A stretch of DNA of 64,000 bases, taken from Exophiala sp. HKRS030 (Eukaryota; Ascomycota; Eurotiomycetes; Chaetothyriales; Herpotrichiellaceae). The stretch covers positions 3,348,001 to 3,412,000 of the forward strand of contig JAHWDD010000002.1 in NCBI GenBank assembly GCA_023897205.1. The letters are read 5' to 3'. Below, in pieces: positions 46,179 through 58,449 of this stretch; positions within the stretch are counted from its first letter, which is position 1; every line of letters begins with the position of its first letter. The translations under genes were made by a program, and so were the position numbers. The notes beneath the pieces are model-generated. The model saw only the letters and a program-made list of their open reading frames with translations. It searched no databases and had not been told where the DNA came from.

Positions 46179-49100
46179 ATGGTCTCCGAATCGACCGTCA
46201 GCACTCGCACGTCGCTGATCTCGCTCGACCCAGCTGTCGCCAGCCACATCACAGGCACCACCCGAGCCACAACCGTCCCCGGGACCTCCCAGCATGGCTC
46301 CAGTCCGAGAAAGAGCACGAAAACTCCAGACACAGACATATCGCGAAGGCATATGAGGAATAATTCTGCCCCGAACGTCAGTGGGAAGAAGAGAGCGGGC
46401 TCATTGAGGCGAGTGAAGAACAGTACAGAAGTCTTGAGACAGCGCTCCGCAAGGTCTTCCAAAAAGACAAAACCCTTGGAGACCATTCCCGATACAAGAT
46501 CAGGTCGCAATTTCACCGTCGGGAATGTTGGTACCGGTGGAATCCTGTATCTCAAGTAGGTTTTGGCTTTGCGCGCAACAAGAGGAAATGCTAACCTGTC
46601 GCAGGCCGTCCGCGAAGCAAGCCCATCCGCGCTCTGTGATTTCTCCCCCAACCTTGCCAACAACGGCCCCGCCAGCACTGGGACATGAAAGCCATACTTT
46701 GACGAACCCAAAGCCCGTCTCGAATCCGTCAATCACTTCGCACACCCGTTCAGCGTCACCGAGAAGAGTCAGATCATCCGACAGAAGGATCGCCGCGCCC
46801 AATCATGCCCGCTCGCAATCCTTTTCGACGGTCGAGGAACGTCGACAGTCCCCTTCAGCATCCAAATCAAAGACGGTGAGGATCGTGATTCACCGCCCTG
46901 AGAACGGCCGACCGAACACAGCTGGTCAGTCCATCGACGAGGAAGACGAGGACGATGTTCTGCCGACCCTCGAGGTCCCCATTCCACATTACCGCATTGG
47001 CACTTTTCGCTTCAGTACCCAAGGCACGCCCATGCTGCGCGGTTCGTCGTTCACGATCGGGTCGGCCACACCTTCGGACATGACGCCCACGCCGGCCGCC
47101 ATACAGCTCGACAACTATTTTGGTGCTCCTCATGCGTCTAGCTCAAAGATCTTTGCAAATCTTGACGCCAACATCCCCGGGCAGCGCGAAGGTCGGGAAC
47201 GGTCAAAGTCGCAGCTCACGACTTCTTCCAACTCGACATCGGCAACCACTTCTACTTCGGCAACCTCCATACCACCCGAGGTGTTTGATGATTTGACTCA
47301 AGTCTACGATGATCCTTCTGTGGTTCGGTATTGCCAGAACGTGAGGGAGATAACAGCTGCCACTCCGGCACGTATCATCGCCCAGATATCGTCCGATTCC
47401 TTCATGGACTATGAGCTGGTCTCCGACTTTTTCTTGACATTCCGGTTGTACATGTCCACATCCACAGTTCTGGACCTCCTAATGGCACGATTGCGCTGGG
47501 CAATTGCCCGCTTGGAAGACGATGGTCGCATCATTCGTGTTCGGACGTTTGCTGCCCTTCGACATTGGATCCTGAATTATTTCATGGATGATTTCTATGC
47601 CAATCCACGCCTTCGAGAACGCTTCTGCCATGAAGTCAATAAATTGTATGGTGATGTCAAGGCCAGTCCGGAACATGGGTTTAGTGACCTCAAACTTTTG
47701 CGCGATCTCAAGCGCTGTTGGAATGGACGATGCTCCCTGTGTTGGGATCCGGCCGATTTCGATCTGGACGGCGATCAGGAGAATGACATTCAACCTGGAG
47801 GTGATGATGACTCGGAAAGCGCTCGGACGCCTCAGATCGGGCCTCCTCGCCTGGTGCACCCACGCAGTGATACACCACAGACAGAAATTCTACGGGGTCC
47901 ATCGCACAGTTGGTTCGAGGCCGAGCCCGTTCCTCTGCGGCATCATCACGATGAAGGCTTCGATCCACTCGCGGACTCACTCATGAGTGATGGCAGCTTC
48001 CACGCCACTTCATGCTTCCCTCACAAAAATCTTCTTCGCTTAGGGGCCGACCGTGATTCCACGTCTCGAGGTCCTCATCCCGTGTCCGTACAATTAAGAC
48101 GCAAGAATGCCCCCGCGAACCTACAGGTGAACACACAACCGAACTCCGCATCCAAGGTTTTGGGCCACAGGCGAGGGCCTAGCTCGATTGATAGTAATCG
48201 TGAGCATACCCCTCGCAAGCCTGAACCTGAAACTCCGGCAGTTGGTGTTGAAGATGGTGACATGATCAGAGGTCTGCTGTATAGTCCTAGTGGTCCGTTT
48301 GTGCAGATTCTGCCTTCAAATTCCACGCAGTCCCTGGACAATACGCAGTCGTCCGGTTCACAAGACATGCAAAAGAAGGAATACGGAGGTCACGGTGTCA
48401 CGCACCCCATGGGCAGGAATATATTTGGCTCTCTACGAAAAGTCCTTGGGAATAGGCATGGGCATGCGGATATGACACTAGTGAGTGTTTCACACTCTGC
48501 AACAGATGTCCCAATCAGGCCTCACAAATCGCCAATGCCTCTGAACGTCTCCAAGTCACATGATGAGCTTCGGAACAAGGCTGCACCCACCAAGGCGAAG
48601 AAGGAAGAGGTTCGCATTGATTTGTTGTGCGCTGCAGTTTGTCAGAATTATGAGACAACATTTCCAACTAAACATCAAGTCCACTACAGTGCCCTATTGG
48701 GCAAACGTACGCCATTCGAGGCGATGGACGTTGATGACGAACAAGACAAGAGGCTGCGGATGGCTAGTCATGCCACTGCCCAGAGCGGTTCAATATTAAT
48801 CGTGGACGGAACTGGACTCGATCTGACGGTCATGACTGGTGCTCTACCAGTGGACAGCCGAGGTTCATTGCCTCAAGATCCTGCGTCAATACCACTGCCT
48901 CTAGATGATGCGGCAGGCGATGATGCTCTCCAAAGCGACGATAGTCTCGACGCGATTGTCACACAGCGAAGCTCCAATATCTTCGGGAATCAGTTGGACT
49001 TGGGTGTTGGGAGCAACGACACCTTTGAGCTGCCGACCAGTAGTCCGCTACTACCAGAACCTGTGCAACCCGGCCAGATGGTTGATGACTTCTCACTGGA

Positions 49101-51283
49101 CAAACGTCCACTTTCACCCACCACTGCTAGTTCCGGTACCGTACGTGGAGGGAGTGGCTCCCTTGATATCCCTAGACCGATGACAGAAGATACGGAGTTT
49201 CAGGAAACTGCTAGCCCAGTCGATCACAACGCGGCACCCTCGCACGAAGAGACGGAACCTCGCCCAGACAACAAATTACCGGCTCAAACGTTGAGAAGAA
49301 GGCCTGGGGGTAACCTACGACGCGTGGAAAATGTCCAGCAACTCGATCAGGCAATCCACCACGCTTCCATCGATACTGCCAGCATCGCCTCTGATTCTTC
49401 TCATGGCTCATTGCTGCTCACGAAGACAGTGACCCGTCGTGCTTCAGAGGGGGCTCCACGACCAGGCAAACCGATTTCGATGATCAATACCCACTCATCT
49501 CAGCATCTTCGCCCTTCGTTCGAAGCTGCTGTGGCTGGTTTCTCGGCCATCCCCGATGACGATGACGGTGGACTGGAAGCAACACTGATGAAATTGGAGG
49601 GGACATATGAAAAGAAATCACCTCCTATTGACCAACATCCTCACGACATGGCTGGACGTCGTAGGTCTTTGCCGGATTTGAGCATGAAGTCGCAGCTGGA
49701 CCTCGAGGAACCGCTGCAGCCCGCAGTCACTGCGGACCCTGAAGAGCGTGCAGTTCTGGAAACGGTGAAAGAAATCGGGTCTGAAGACAGTCATGAAGAT
49801 CTGCTCACAGAGAAAATGGAGGTTGTGGAGGTCAAGCCGTCGTCTTCTCGAAGATCGTCAATATTTGGCCTGCCTACTGAGTCTGTGGCAGATTCTGAGG
49901 AGTCATATGGCTCTCTGCCACTGCTCAGGCGAGAGACAGCTCATGACAGCACTGCTGAAGCATTGCCCACTCAGGGTAAGCATCGACCTCCTCCTATTGC
50001 GCCTGGTTACTTTGCACAAGATCCTCCGCAATTATTCCACCTGCCAAAGGGCCCTCCACCCAGTGCAACCAAGTCACGGCATAGCATCCCGAGACCAGAA
50101 ACTTCTGGCAATGATAGTAATCAGTCTTTTCTCCTGGACGAGGATGAAAACCTGTCTGATTTGTCTTCCGAAATCTCTGTCGACATTATCAACTACTCTG
50201 AGATGGCAGGACGCTCAATCTCTCCGATGCTCGCAGCACCAGGAACTGCCATCTCTGGACTGGAGATCCCTGCTCATCCTTTGACCTACGCATCTGTGGT
50301 CAATCTCAACGTTCCGGAACCCCCTACCAGAGTCTCGGATCCTCTCCCGCAGACTGGAAACGTGCCGTCACAGGCTCAAACTCCTCTTATCCGTCCGGGA
50401 CTTCGGCCCCCTGGCTCTTCGTCTCAGGTGATAACGCGACTGCCGGCTGGTCCGGCACATTTACCCTTTGTCCTCGCATGTGACTCACAAGTTCTTGCTC
50501 AGCAAATGACTTTGGTCGAGAAGTCGGCGCTTTGTGAAGTCGAATGGCCCGATCTCGTCGAAATGAACTGGAATAACAAGGCTGCTGAGGTCTTGGACTG
50601 GGTCGAATGTCTTTCTGACGGAACTATTCACGGTATCGATCTGGTCATCACTCGCTTCAACCTTGTCGTTAAGTGGGCGGTGTCCGAGATCGTTCTCACT
50701 CATGACATCCACGAACGAGCACGAGTCATTACGAAATTCATCCATGTCGCGGCTCATGCAAGGAGGCTGCATAATTACGCAACCATGTTGCAGCTAACCA
50801 TAGCCCTCACATCGACGGACTGTACTCGACTTACAAAGACATGGGATATGGTCTCTAGTCCGGATAAGTCTCTGCTCAAACACATGGAAGCACTTGTACA
50901 GCCCATTCGCAACTTCCATGATCTTCGTCTAGAGATGGAATCAGCTGATCTCAGTGATGGTTGTATTCCATTTATTGGTGAGTCACGAAAATCTAATCAT
51001 GCAATCATGCCCATGCTAACGTTAACTAGGTCTATATGTGCATGATTTGACTTATAACGCACAAAAACCGACCCACATCCCCGGTGGACGTGGCCAAGAC
51101 ACTTTGATCAATTTTGAACGTTATCGCACCGCCGCAGTGATTGTCAAGGGGCTTTTGAGGCTGATTGACGCCAGCTCGAGATATAGTTTTGAACCAGTCC
51201 AGGGTATCATCGAACGATGTCTCTGGTTGGCCGCTTTGGGAGACGATCGAATTCGACGTGCTAGCAAAGCTCTGGAACCGTAA
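46179..51283 (+). CDS. LTE1: Lte1-type Ras-family guanine-nucleotide exchange factor
   Basis: Homologue of yeast Lte1, which acts at the top of the mitotic exit network. Three exons: 46179..46555, 46605..50977 and 51030..51283; introns of 49 and 52 nt with GCTAAC and TTAAC branch points. Product 1,667 residues. The first intron lies within the conserved FTVGNVGTGGILYLKPS motif; the second interrupts the RasGEF domain (CIPFIG-LYVHDLTY). A RasGEF N domain is at about 350-480 (VRYCQNVREITAATPARIIAQ) and the catalytic RasGEF domain at about 1410-1655. Between them are about 900 mostly disordered residues rich in Ser, Pro and acidic runs, likely phosphorylated. In yeast Lte1 genuine exchange activity on Tem1 is disputed, so the enzymatic role here is family inference. 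Confidence 0.9.
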
Positions 51284-52003
51284 CCGGGGCGTTGGTTATG
51301 GAGTCCAAAAGATCGGCGGCTTCGTCTTTGTGAAGAGCAGTAAATACATTTCCAGCGATTCAGCGACGGCGTTTTGTTCCGACAGCAAGCAACAAGATTG
51401 AGGCATCGGTGAAGCGACCGCTTTAATTTTTTTTTTTGTTTTTTCAGGTTTGCCCTGTTATGGGTCACGAGTAAGAAGGAGCATATACTTTACCGGAACA
51501 ACCTTCTGTGGGTAAAGGTTATTATGGTCATGGTACTGGAGAAACACTGCATCGAATGTTGGGTCCATGTTTATAGGATGAAGCGAGGAGCGTTATTTTG
51601 TTTAATGGTTAGTATACATATTCCAAATGTAATTTTGGCTAATCAGGGGAGGGGAGTGGTGGGGAGGGAGGGAAAAGGCAGTGGGTACTTGGGTAGCGGC
51701 GGCGAGGTTTTTGTTGTTACAGCATACGGTTGTACACAGAGAGAGTACTTTTTGTACAGGAGTATTAAAAAGGGAGAAGGGATCAGGTCAGAAAAGGTAG
51801 CAACCATGAGCGTAGTGAGTGTTGATTACAGCAAATACATAGTAGGTACAGAGAGCATCAATCGATATGGAGTAGACCAAAAGAACAATGTTTGCCCTTC
51901 GTCGCTGCATGAAGACACCGTTGAACGTAAGTCTCGCTTTCCTTGGAGCATTCTCAAATGAATACCTTATCGACGGGACTATTCCTCGTTTCGTTGAGCT
52001 TGG
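51284..52003. other. Convergent spacer LTE1 / membrane sensor-like gene
   Basis: 720 nt between two converging stops. A 14-nt T run lies near 51426. A plus-strand 145-codon frame (51524-51961, ATG) has no recognisable domain and is purine-rich by composition; I do not call it a gene. Confidence 0.45.
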
Positions 52004-52352
52004 TCAAGTATGATAATGACGGACGACGTTGTGACGAGGTGAAATCGTTGAACCATCTCCACCTAATTCGGCCAGATTTTCTTGTTGTCCACCACCACCA
52101 CCTTCTCCTCCTCCTCCTCGTCGAACGGAATTTGTGTTTGTATTTGTGGTTGTGGTGTCATTGACCGCCGTGACGGAATCAGAGGTATTGTGGTCACTTG
52201 TTGGATGAGTTGGACCGTTACTACCTATACCTGTTGATATGCTGGCTCGATGATGACCGTTGGGATCGGCGTCAAACCCACCACCACCTCCGCCACCGTC
52301 AACTTCGACGGGTAAAGGTAAAGCGGGAGAGTATTGAGGACCGACAACATCT

Positions 52353-52384
<32 letters not shown>

Positions 52385-54329
52385 GGGAGTATAATATCCA
52401 CCACCGTACATTGGTGGTGGTGATTGTGATTGTGATGGTTGATAAAACCCCGAGTTCGGGGGACCACCGTATGGATCATGTTGTTGATATAGAGGGTATT
52501 GAGGGTATTGAGGGTACTGAGGTTGTTGATAACCAAAGGCAGGGCCATAACCGTGACCTTGTTGTAGATAACCACCGACGTGACTCATCTGTTGAGGACT
52601 TGCCGGTATGGTTTGAGGAGATATGGTCGTGGCGGTAGAAACGTGTTTACCTTGATTGTTTGGTGTCGGTCCCGTCGTCGTATCAAGGTGACTCGGACGT
52701 ATGGGACCACCTGCTTGTGTGGCCGCGACCTCCAAAGCTCTCATCCTTTTACGTCTCCTGTGACGTACGGCCAGACAAGCCCAGACCGACAAGAACAAGA
52801 GGATAACGGCCACACCGACCCCGACACCTATACCTATTTTCGAACCGGTGCTCAGATGGGTCTCGTCTTTGTCTTCGTCTTCTCCTTCATCGTCGGCACA
52901 TGGTAGACCTAAAGCAAAGACTCTAGATGAAAACAGAAAGGGGGGAACATCAGTAAGTGTTCAAGAAAAATGGAGGGGGGAGGGGGGGGAGGGGGACGGA
53001 GACCGTAAGGACCGTGAGAGTGTCCCTTTTTGAAAAAAGGAAGGCAAAGTCAAGAAGAGAAAAAAAATCCCTTTACAAAAGTAGTGCTTGGAATGGAAAG
53101 GAAAGTTGAAAAAACTAACTGATTAATTATGACGCTGACTGTGGGTGTCGAGGTGGTAGAAGCTGCCACCATGGAAGCGGATATCATCGAAGTGATTGAC
53201 GACAAAACCGATGGATCGGGTGAATATATCGTCGTGGTGAGTGTACTGACACAAGGTTGATTTCCGATTATGCTCTGTCCGTAAAGGGAAAATCCACTTG
53301 GACTGTAGGTTTACCAAAATCAAACATGGCAATGTCAGTAAGAGAATTATACTACTTTGACCTTTTTCTTTTTGTACTTTCAGAAAAAAAAAGGCCCGAC
53401 GTTTTGGGGGATGATTTGGTCGGACTTGGAAAGATGAGAAACAACGTACCAACATACTGGGTCTAGATCGACCATGTCACTAATGACATAGAAAATCATA
53501 CATGTCAGTACACATTTCTGTCGTCATTTTGGAAATCGGTTGTGAGGTCGATCGGCTTGGAGTTGTACCAGGTGTATAGTTTACTCACCTCGGACACACC
53601 GTAAGTGGAGCTTTACTCAACATTGACACCACACCGGTCGGTGTCGGACTGGGAGTGGTACCTGTCCATGAGGAAGTTGTCGGGGTTGAATCACCATCGC
53701 CATCGTCCTGGGAACTCGTCGCTGCAGCAGCTCCTGTGGTCGAAGAAGATGCCCCGTCAACATCACTTCCGGTCTGCGATGGTCGAAACTCGGTGAAATT
53801 CAAGGATGGACAACATTCTGGTCTGTCATCCGAACATCCCACGAGAGGGACTTCAAGTGACCCTCCATTCGGGAAATTGATGATTGTGAATTGTGGAATT
53901 CCACATCTAAGAAACAAGTTAAATTCTTTGATCTTCAGACGTTTTTCAATCCGAGGGGGACCGGGGTGCAATCAAAAAAACTTACGTCCCAACGAGTAAT
54001 GCTTGACCTGTGAATGGCACCGTCTGTATAGCTGGCAGACTTGTCGATGTGGGACCCGTACCAGGGGCCGTGGTAGACTCATCATACGTACTGGCAGTCG
54101 TATAAGAACTGTACAGTGTAGTACTGCTGGGGTAAGTTGCTGCTGCGGTTGTGGTTGTGTCTGATGCCGACAATGAATTCGTGGCCGGAGTGGCAGTGGC
54201 GGTAGCGGCACTGTCGTAAACCGTCGAAGAGTAGACGTTTCCATAACTATCTGTGCTGTATTCGACTGACTGACCGAGTACAGAGGAAATCAACCACAAC
54301 AACGGGTACAACAGACAAGACGACACCAT
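52004..54329 (-). CDS. Cell-surface one-pass membrane protein, WSC/Mid2-like layout
   Basis: Four exons, not obvious from single frames: 53986..54329, 53589..53906, 53120..53302 and 52004..52922, introns of 79, 286 and 197 nt. All phases agree and the product is 587 residues. Order: signal peptide (MVSSCLLYPLLWLISSVLG); Ser/Thr/Ala-rich stalk; a small Cys-containing domain (CGIPQFTIINFPNGGSLEVP ... CSDDRPECCPS); a second Ser/Thr region; a segment GFSLYGQSIIGNQPC; an acidic patch; a transmembrane span (IGIGVGVGVAVILLFLSVWA); a basic stop-transfer sequence RHRRRKR; then a cytosolic tail rich in Gln, Pro, Tyr and Asn with YPQYPQYPLYQ and Asn10. The layout resembles fungal cell-wall stress sensors, but no canonical WSC domain is visible, so function is inference. 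Intron 2 is long and might hide a small exon. Confidence 0.8.
52355..52384. repeat. (GTT)10 microsatellite coding poly-Asn
   Basis: Ten perfect GTT triplets on the plus strand, read as ten Asn codons in the cytosolic tail of the membrane protein on the minus strand. In frame, so length changes would alter the tail without breaking it. Confidence 0.95.
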
Positions 54330-55893
54330 CGTGTTCTGAAATCTTTCAACGTCGAGATAGAACCACAGGAAAGACTCGTCTCACACAGGAAGTAACACAA
54401 CAAAGGAAAGTTGTGCCTTGCAAGTGTGAAGGAAAGAAGAGAAGAGAAAAGAAAAGGAGGGTGGGGGGTGGGAAACAGCTCTGTTTCTTTTTCAGCCCTG
54501 TAGGAGAGAGAGAAGCAGCAGCAGCAGAAGCAGCAGCAGCCATCAAACTCGACAGAATAGAGAGTACTGTACTCGATGGCACAACCTTGTTAAAGCCACC
54601 AACAGACAGGGATTCCTGCCCAGTGTTCTTGCAGATGATTGGGGAACTCCTCTTTTGGGGGCTGAACGAGCGAAAACCGTGGACGAGTGAAGCAAGAGTT
54701 GGGCGTAGCCTTTTTCGTGAGCGGCCAACGCCAAAAGAAAGCCAGAGATGCACAGCCCTTTCTGAGAAAGACACGTCTGTCTGAACACGAGAAAGGAAGT
54801 GGGCAGGACAACAACGGTCGGTCGGGCTGGTTCACCAACAGCGTAGTGCTTGACCCACGAGAGGGATACCATCCTTTTCACTTAGCCCGTGCCAGGGTCA
54901 AGGCCACCTCACGAGTGCGGTTGATTCGAGACCTGGCAAAAATTCCCCAGCATACAAACATAACATGTGTGATTCGTTGAAGCTCGGTGGCTGCATGGGC
55001 TGGGAACATCTCCCTTTCGATTGAATGGGAAAAGGGAGAGAGACGGTGAAAGAGCTGGACCCCAAGAAGAAACAAATACGAGTTGTGACTGTAGTACCAC
55101 ACGACGACTCACCACTCACCACTCACCGTGTTGTGCCACCGACCGAAAGCAGAAGAAATCATGGTTCATGTTGTCTGGAACATGCCGGTTGATGGTTCTG
55201 GTGAACCAATCATGGCCAACTAACCTTGCCAGGGTACCAGGATCATGTTGTGTCTCTTTCAGGAGCTCTTCAACGGTTGAGGTTGTCATGCAGAGGACGG
55301 AATGGATTGGAAGAGTATGTCCTTGTTGAGGACTGACCGGAAGCTCGCGCCAGGGAAAAAAACCAGTCTCGCACATTTCGATGCAGATTCAAGTTCTGAT
55401 CAGTCTTGATCGATACGAGACTTTTGGCATCGTTGACACAAAGCGGAAGCGAAGACTTTTGACAAGCAATAAAGAAATACGAAGTGACATTCAGCTGCCA
55501 AGACCTCAACTTGCTGGGCAATTTCAGCCTCGTCTTTTTTGGCTCATCTTGAGGGTGTGTGAAGGCACATGGTACCGAGGAGCGAGAACCAGGGATTCAT
55601 TCAGCTTTGTACAGTGTAAGAAAAGGTACCAGACAATACAGAAACATGACTTCGAGATCATAATTACATTCTTTGCATTCGCTTGCTAACTATAAACAAT
55701 AACACCAACAGATCTAACCATTTGGCCCCCCATTCAGTCATTATTACAATGCTTCCCAGCATCGCTCGCTTGGTGAAAATAATCCTTCCAAAACATTTCA
55801 GACAACAAACGTATAACACAAGATATGTACCATTCTAAGCTGAAGCAATCAGCCCCCAGGCACAAATTCCGCACCAAGAAAGTATGTGCATGA
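54330..55893. promoter_or_regulatory. Upstream region of membrane sensor-like gene
   Basis: 1.56 kb between two minus-strand genes: promoter of the membrane protein and 3' flank of the 766-residue gene. A GA-rich purine tract at 54425-54470 and a short AGC/GCA run at 54515-54540 are visible. Short frames on both strands lack domains. Confidence 0.45.
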
Positions 55894-58449
55894 TCAGACC
55901 GCTATGATCTCAGAAAGCCACTTTTGGTCTTTTGGATTTGTAGAGTCGAGTCCATGGATGCCGTCAACGGTAGGTAGGAGATGATTCTCTCCAGCTGGCA
56001 GTTTTTCAGGCTCGGTTGCACGGAGATCGGTCTCACCACCAGCGTCGGACAAGATTAGACTCGTCGAACGTGCGAGAACATAATTCTTGAGAACCTCGCT
56101 GTTACGTGCAAAAGCCGGACCCAGTGATGGTTGGGGCAAGGACAAAAACACATTTCCTTCTTCTGTTGGATTCAGATCCTTCTCCTTTCCTTTTTCTTTT
56201 CTGGACCTGACACTTTCAGACACTGGAGTCGTGCCTCGGGCTGGTGTAAAGAAATCATCCGAGTCGGATCCAGCATGTGAATCACGGTGGGAGCCTTCCG
56301 GTGTGGCGACCTTGACTGGAGACTGTTCAATTTCTGCAATCTGCGCCGGAATCACATTCGCAGCGATGTTGATTACAGGTCGGTTCGTCATCGATTCATC
56401 ATGCATGACAACGTCGTCGGCCATCGCCCCGTTGCCTTGATCTTCACCCCCGCTCATCAGAGGAGCGTTCTCCATGACTTCAGTCTCTTCTTCTTCATCA
56501 ATGACGGTGGTTTCATTGCGTCGACCGTGCAGACTGGCAAACCGAACAAACTTTGGAGGATCCGACAGACGTTTTGCTCCTCGTGGGCTTGACATGGCTG
56601 TCTCTCTCGGTTCCCGCATAGGAATTGTAGGTATTACCCGTGGTTCGACCGTGGCTTGTCGAGTATCGTTTTTAGCAACCTCCATCGGAATGATTGGTGT
56701 GTATTTTGATCGAGGGCTATCTGAGCTCCTTCTTTTCGAGCTCTCAGACGACCTTTCGATCTCGAAACTGAAATTCGTGCGCAGGTTTTCATTTTCCAAC
56801 ACTGGACTCAGTTCGTTGCCATAGCCTGATGGCCTCTTCAATTTCCCACAGCAAGAACATCTGGCATAGACTGGCGCAGAATGGATCTCCTTTTGCTTTC
56901 CTTTCCACTCGCTAGGGATGGTGACAGAGAGTGGCTGCACCGTAGGGTGTGTTATCATGTCGCTATCTTCTAATGTTGCGCCATCGACCTGGGTAGGGGA
57001 GGCGACCACTGTTGTTTGCTCTTCGTTCGGTGGCTCCTGGGCTTCGGACTTCTCTTTATCGGGACTCTTTCCTAGAGATAAAGTTCGTCTCCGAAGTTTT
57101 CTTAGTTTGCCCGCACTCTCTGGACTATTGCTGTGGGATTTGTCTCCGCCAAAAAGGGCACCGTTGAGGGTGAATCTCTTTCTCGGCTCCTTCTTAGGCG
57201 TTTCCGGGATTTCTTCAGCTGGGGGTTGTTGAAGCTCCGGTACTAACTGTGCTGGCAATTCACTGGGTGGTTCCTCAGCTTGAGGTCGGGATAGATCAGG
57301 ATGTTGTTCGTCGTCACTTTGGATTTTGGGCTGGTTATGTGGATCGTCAGCAAGATCCAGGGCCGGAAACTGCTCGGTATCGTGGTTCATCATCGATACA
57401 GGGGAATCTGTAGCTCTAGGAGGACTAGGAGGCCGAGAAGATATCGTACTGATGTTGGAAACGGAATTATTGCGCCCGGTCGGTGCTTGATACCCAGGCA
57501 TTTCCTGGGGAGCCCGAGACCGTTCTGGTGATGTACTTACGACGCTTTGCCGCGGTCTGGAGAAATAGGAAAGAGGATTTGATACAATATCGGCGGCTGG
57601 TCGCTGAAGCATGTTCATTGACACATGGTGAGTAACTTCGGGGCCTCGATAGGTGGGAAGCCCACGATACATTGAAGACCCAGATCCTGAGCTCGATGGC
57701 CGTGAGGATAACCCATTGGCAGCCATAAATGCGGCATGACCATGACCTCGTGGTCTTGGAGCATGAATGTGTCCGTGAGCATGTCCTTGGATCGGGGTAT
57801 GGCTGTGGCTACGCGTGCTGGATTGTGATGGTCTTCGATGTCCGCTGGGAGTATGAGGTGGTGTTGGAATATCTACCGTCGACCTTCGAGAAATCGAGTC
57901 GCGATGCTTCTGTGCCTGAGCTCTAGAAGGATGATCCTCCGGCGTGGCAGGTGGCGTGGCATTGGTCGAGCGTCTTGAGGTCGAATGCGTCGATCCTCTT
58001 GAACTGGATTGACTGCCAGTTGCCGAGGCGAGGGCATTGTGATTAAGTGACCGAATCTCGGCCGGGGTCAGCTTTGCAACGTGTCCACTGTTTCGAACGG
58101 CATGGCGTTGTCGTTGCTTGAGAGACTTCTGCAACTTGGCCATGTCGAAATCATCTGAAATGGAAAAGAAGTAAGGCATGTTAGCAATCATGGACATATG
58201 TTCTTAAAAGAGGTCAGATAAGCGTGCCGCGGGTAGGATGAGCTTAACCGAAGAGGAGGAATGGAGTCAACAGATGTAGACGTCAGCTTCATATGGCAAC
58301 GCCAACATTGCCAAAAAGAAGTGCTTGCATATCCGTTGCACATTTGACAGTAGTTGGCGTTCCCCATGATAAGATAAACATTTTTATGCTGAGACAAGGA
58401 CGAACTCACCTGGTGCACGAGCCCCAGGCGTGACAGGTAGGCTGGGCAT
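55894..58449 (-). CDS. Uncharacterised disordered 766-residue protein
   Basis: Two exons: 58410..58449 (MPSLPVTPGARAP plus one base) and 55894..58154, over a 255-nt intron with a GTGAGT donor, a GCTAAC branch and a long pyrimidine tract before CAG. The frame upstream of the chosen ATG has no other start. I do not recognise the family. A helical N-terminal segment (DDFDMAKLQKSLKQRQRHAV, then LTPAEIRSLNHNAL) is followed by long Ser/Pro/Arg/His-rich disorder. A small Cys group (CSCCGKL) sits near residue 440 and KYTPIIPMEV near 500. The protein ends in a compact stretch, NPKDQKWLSEIIAV. Many SP/TP and basic-Ser sites suggest a phosphorylated regulator or scaffold, but nothing identifies a function. 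Confidence 0.75.

Noticed and set aside
51524..51961. 145-codon plus-strand ATG frame downstream of LTE1
   Set aside because: Gly/Val/Tyr-rich without a domain, lying in a convergent 3' region; length within chance expectation for purine-rich DNA.
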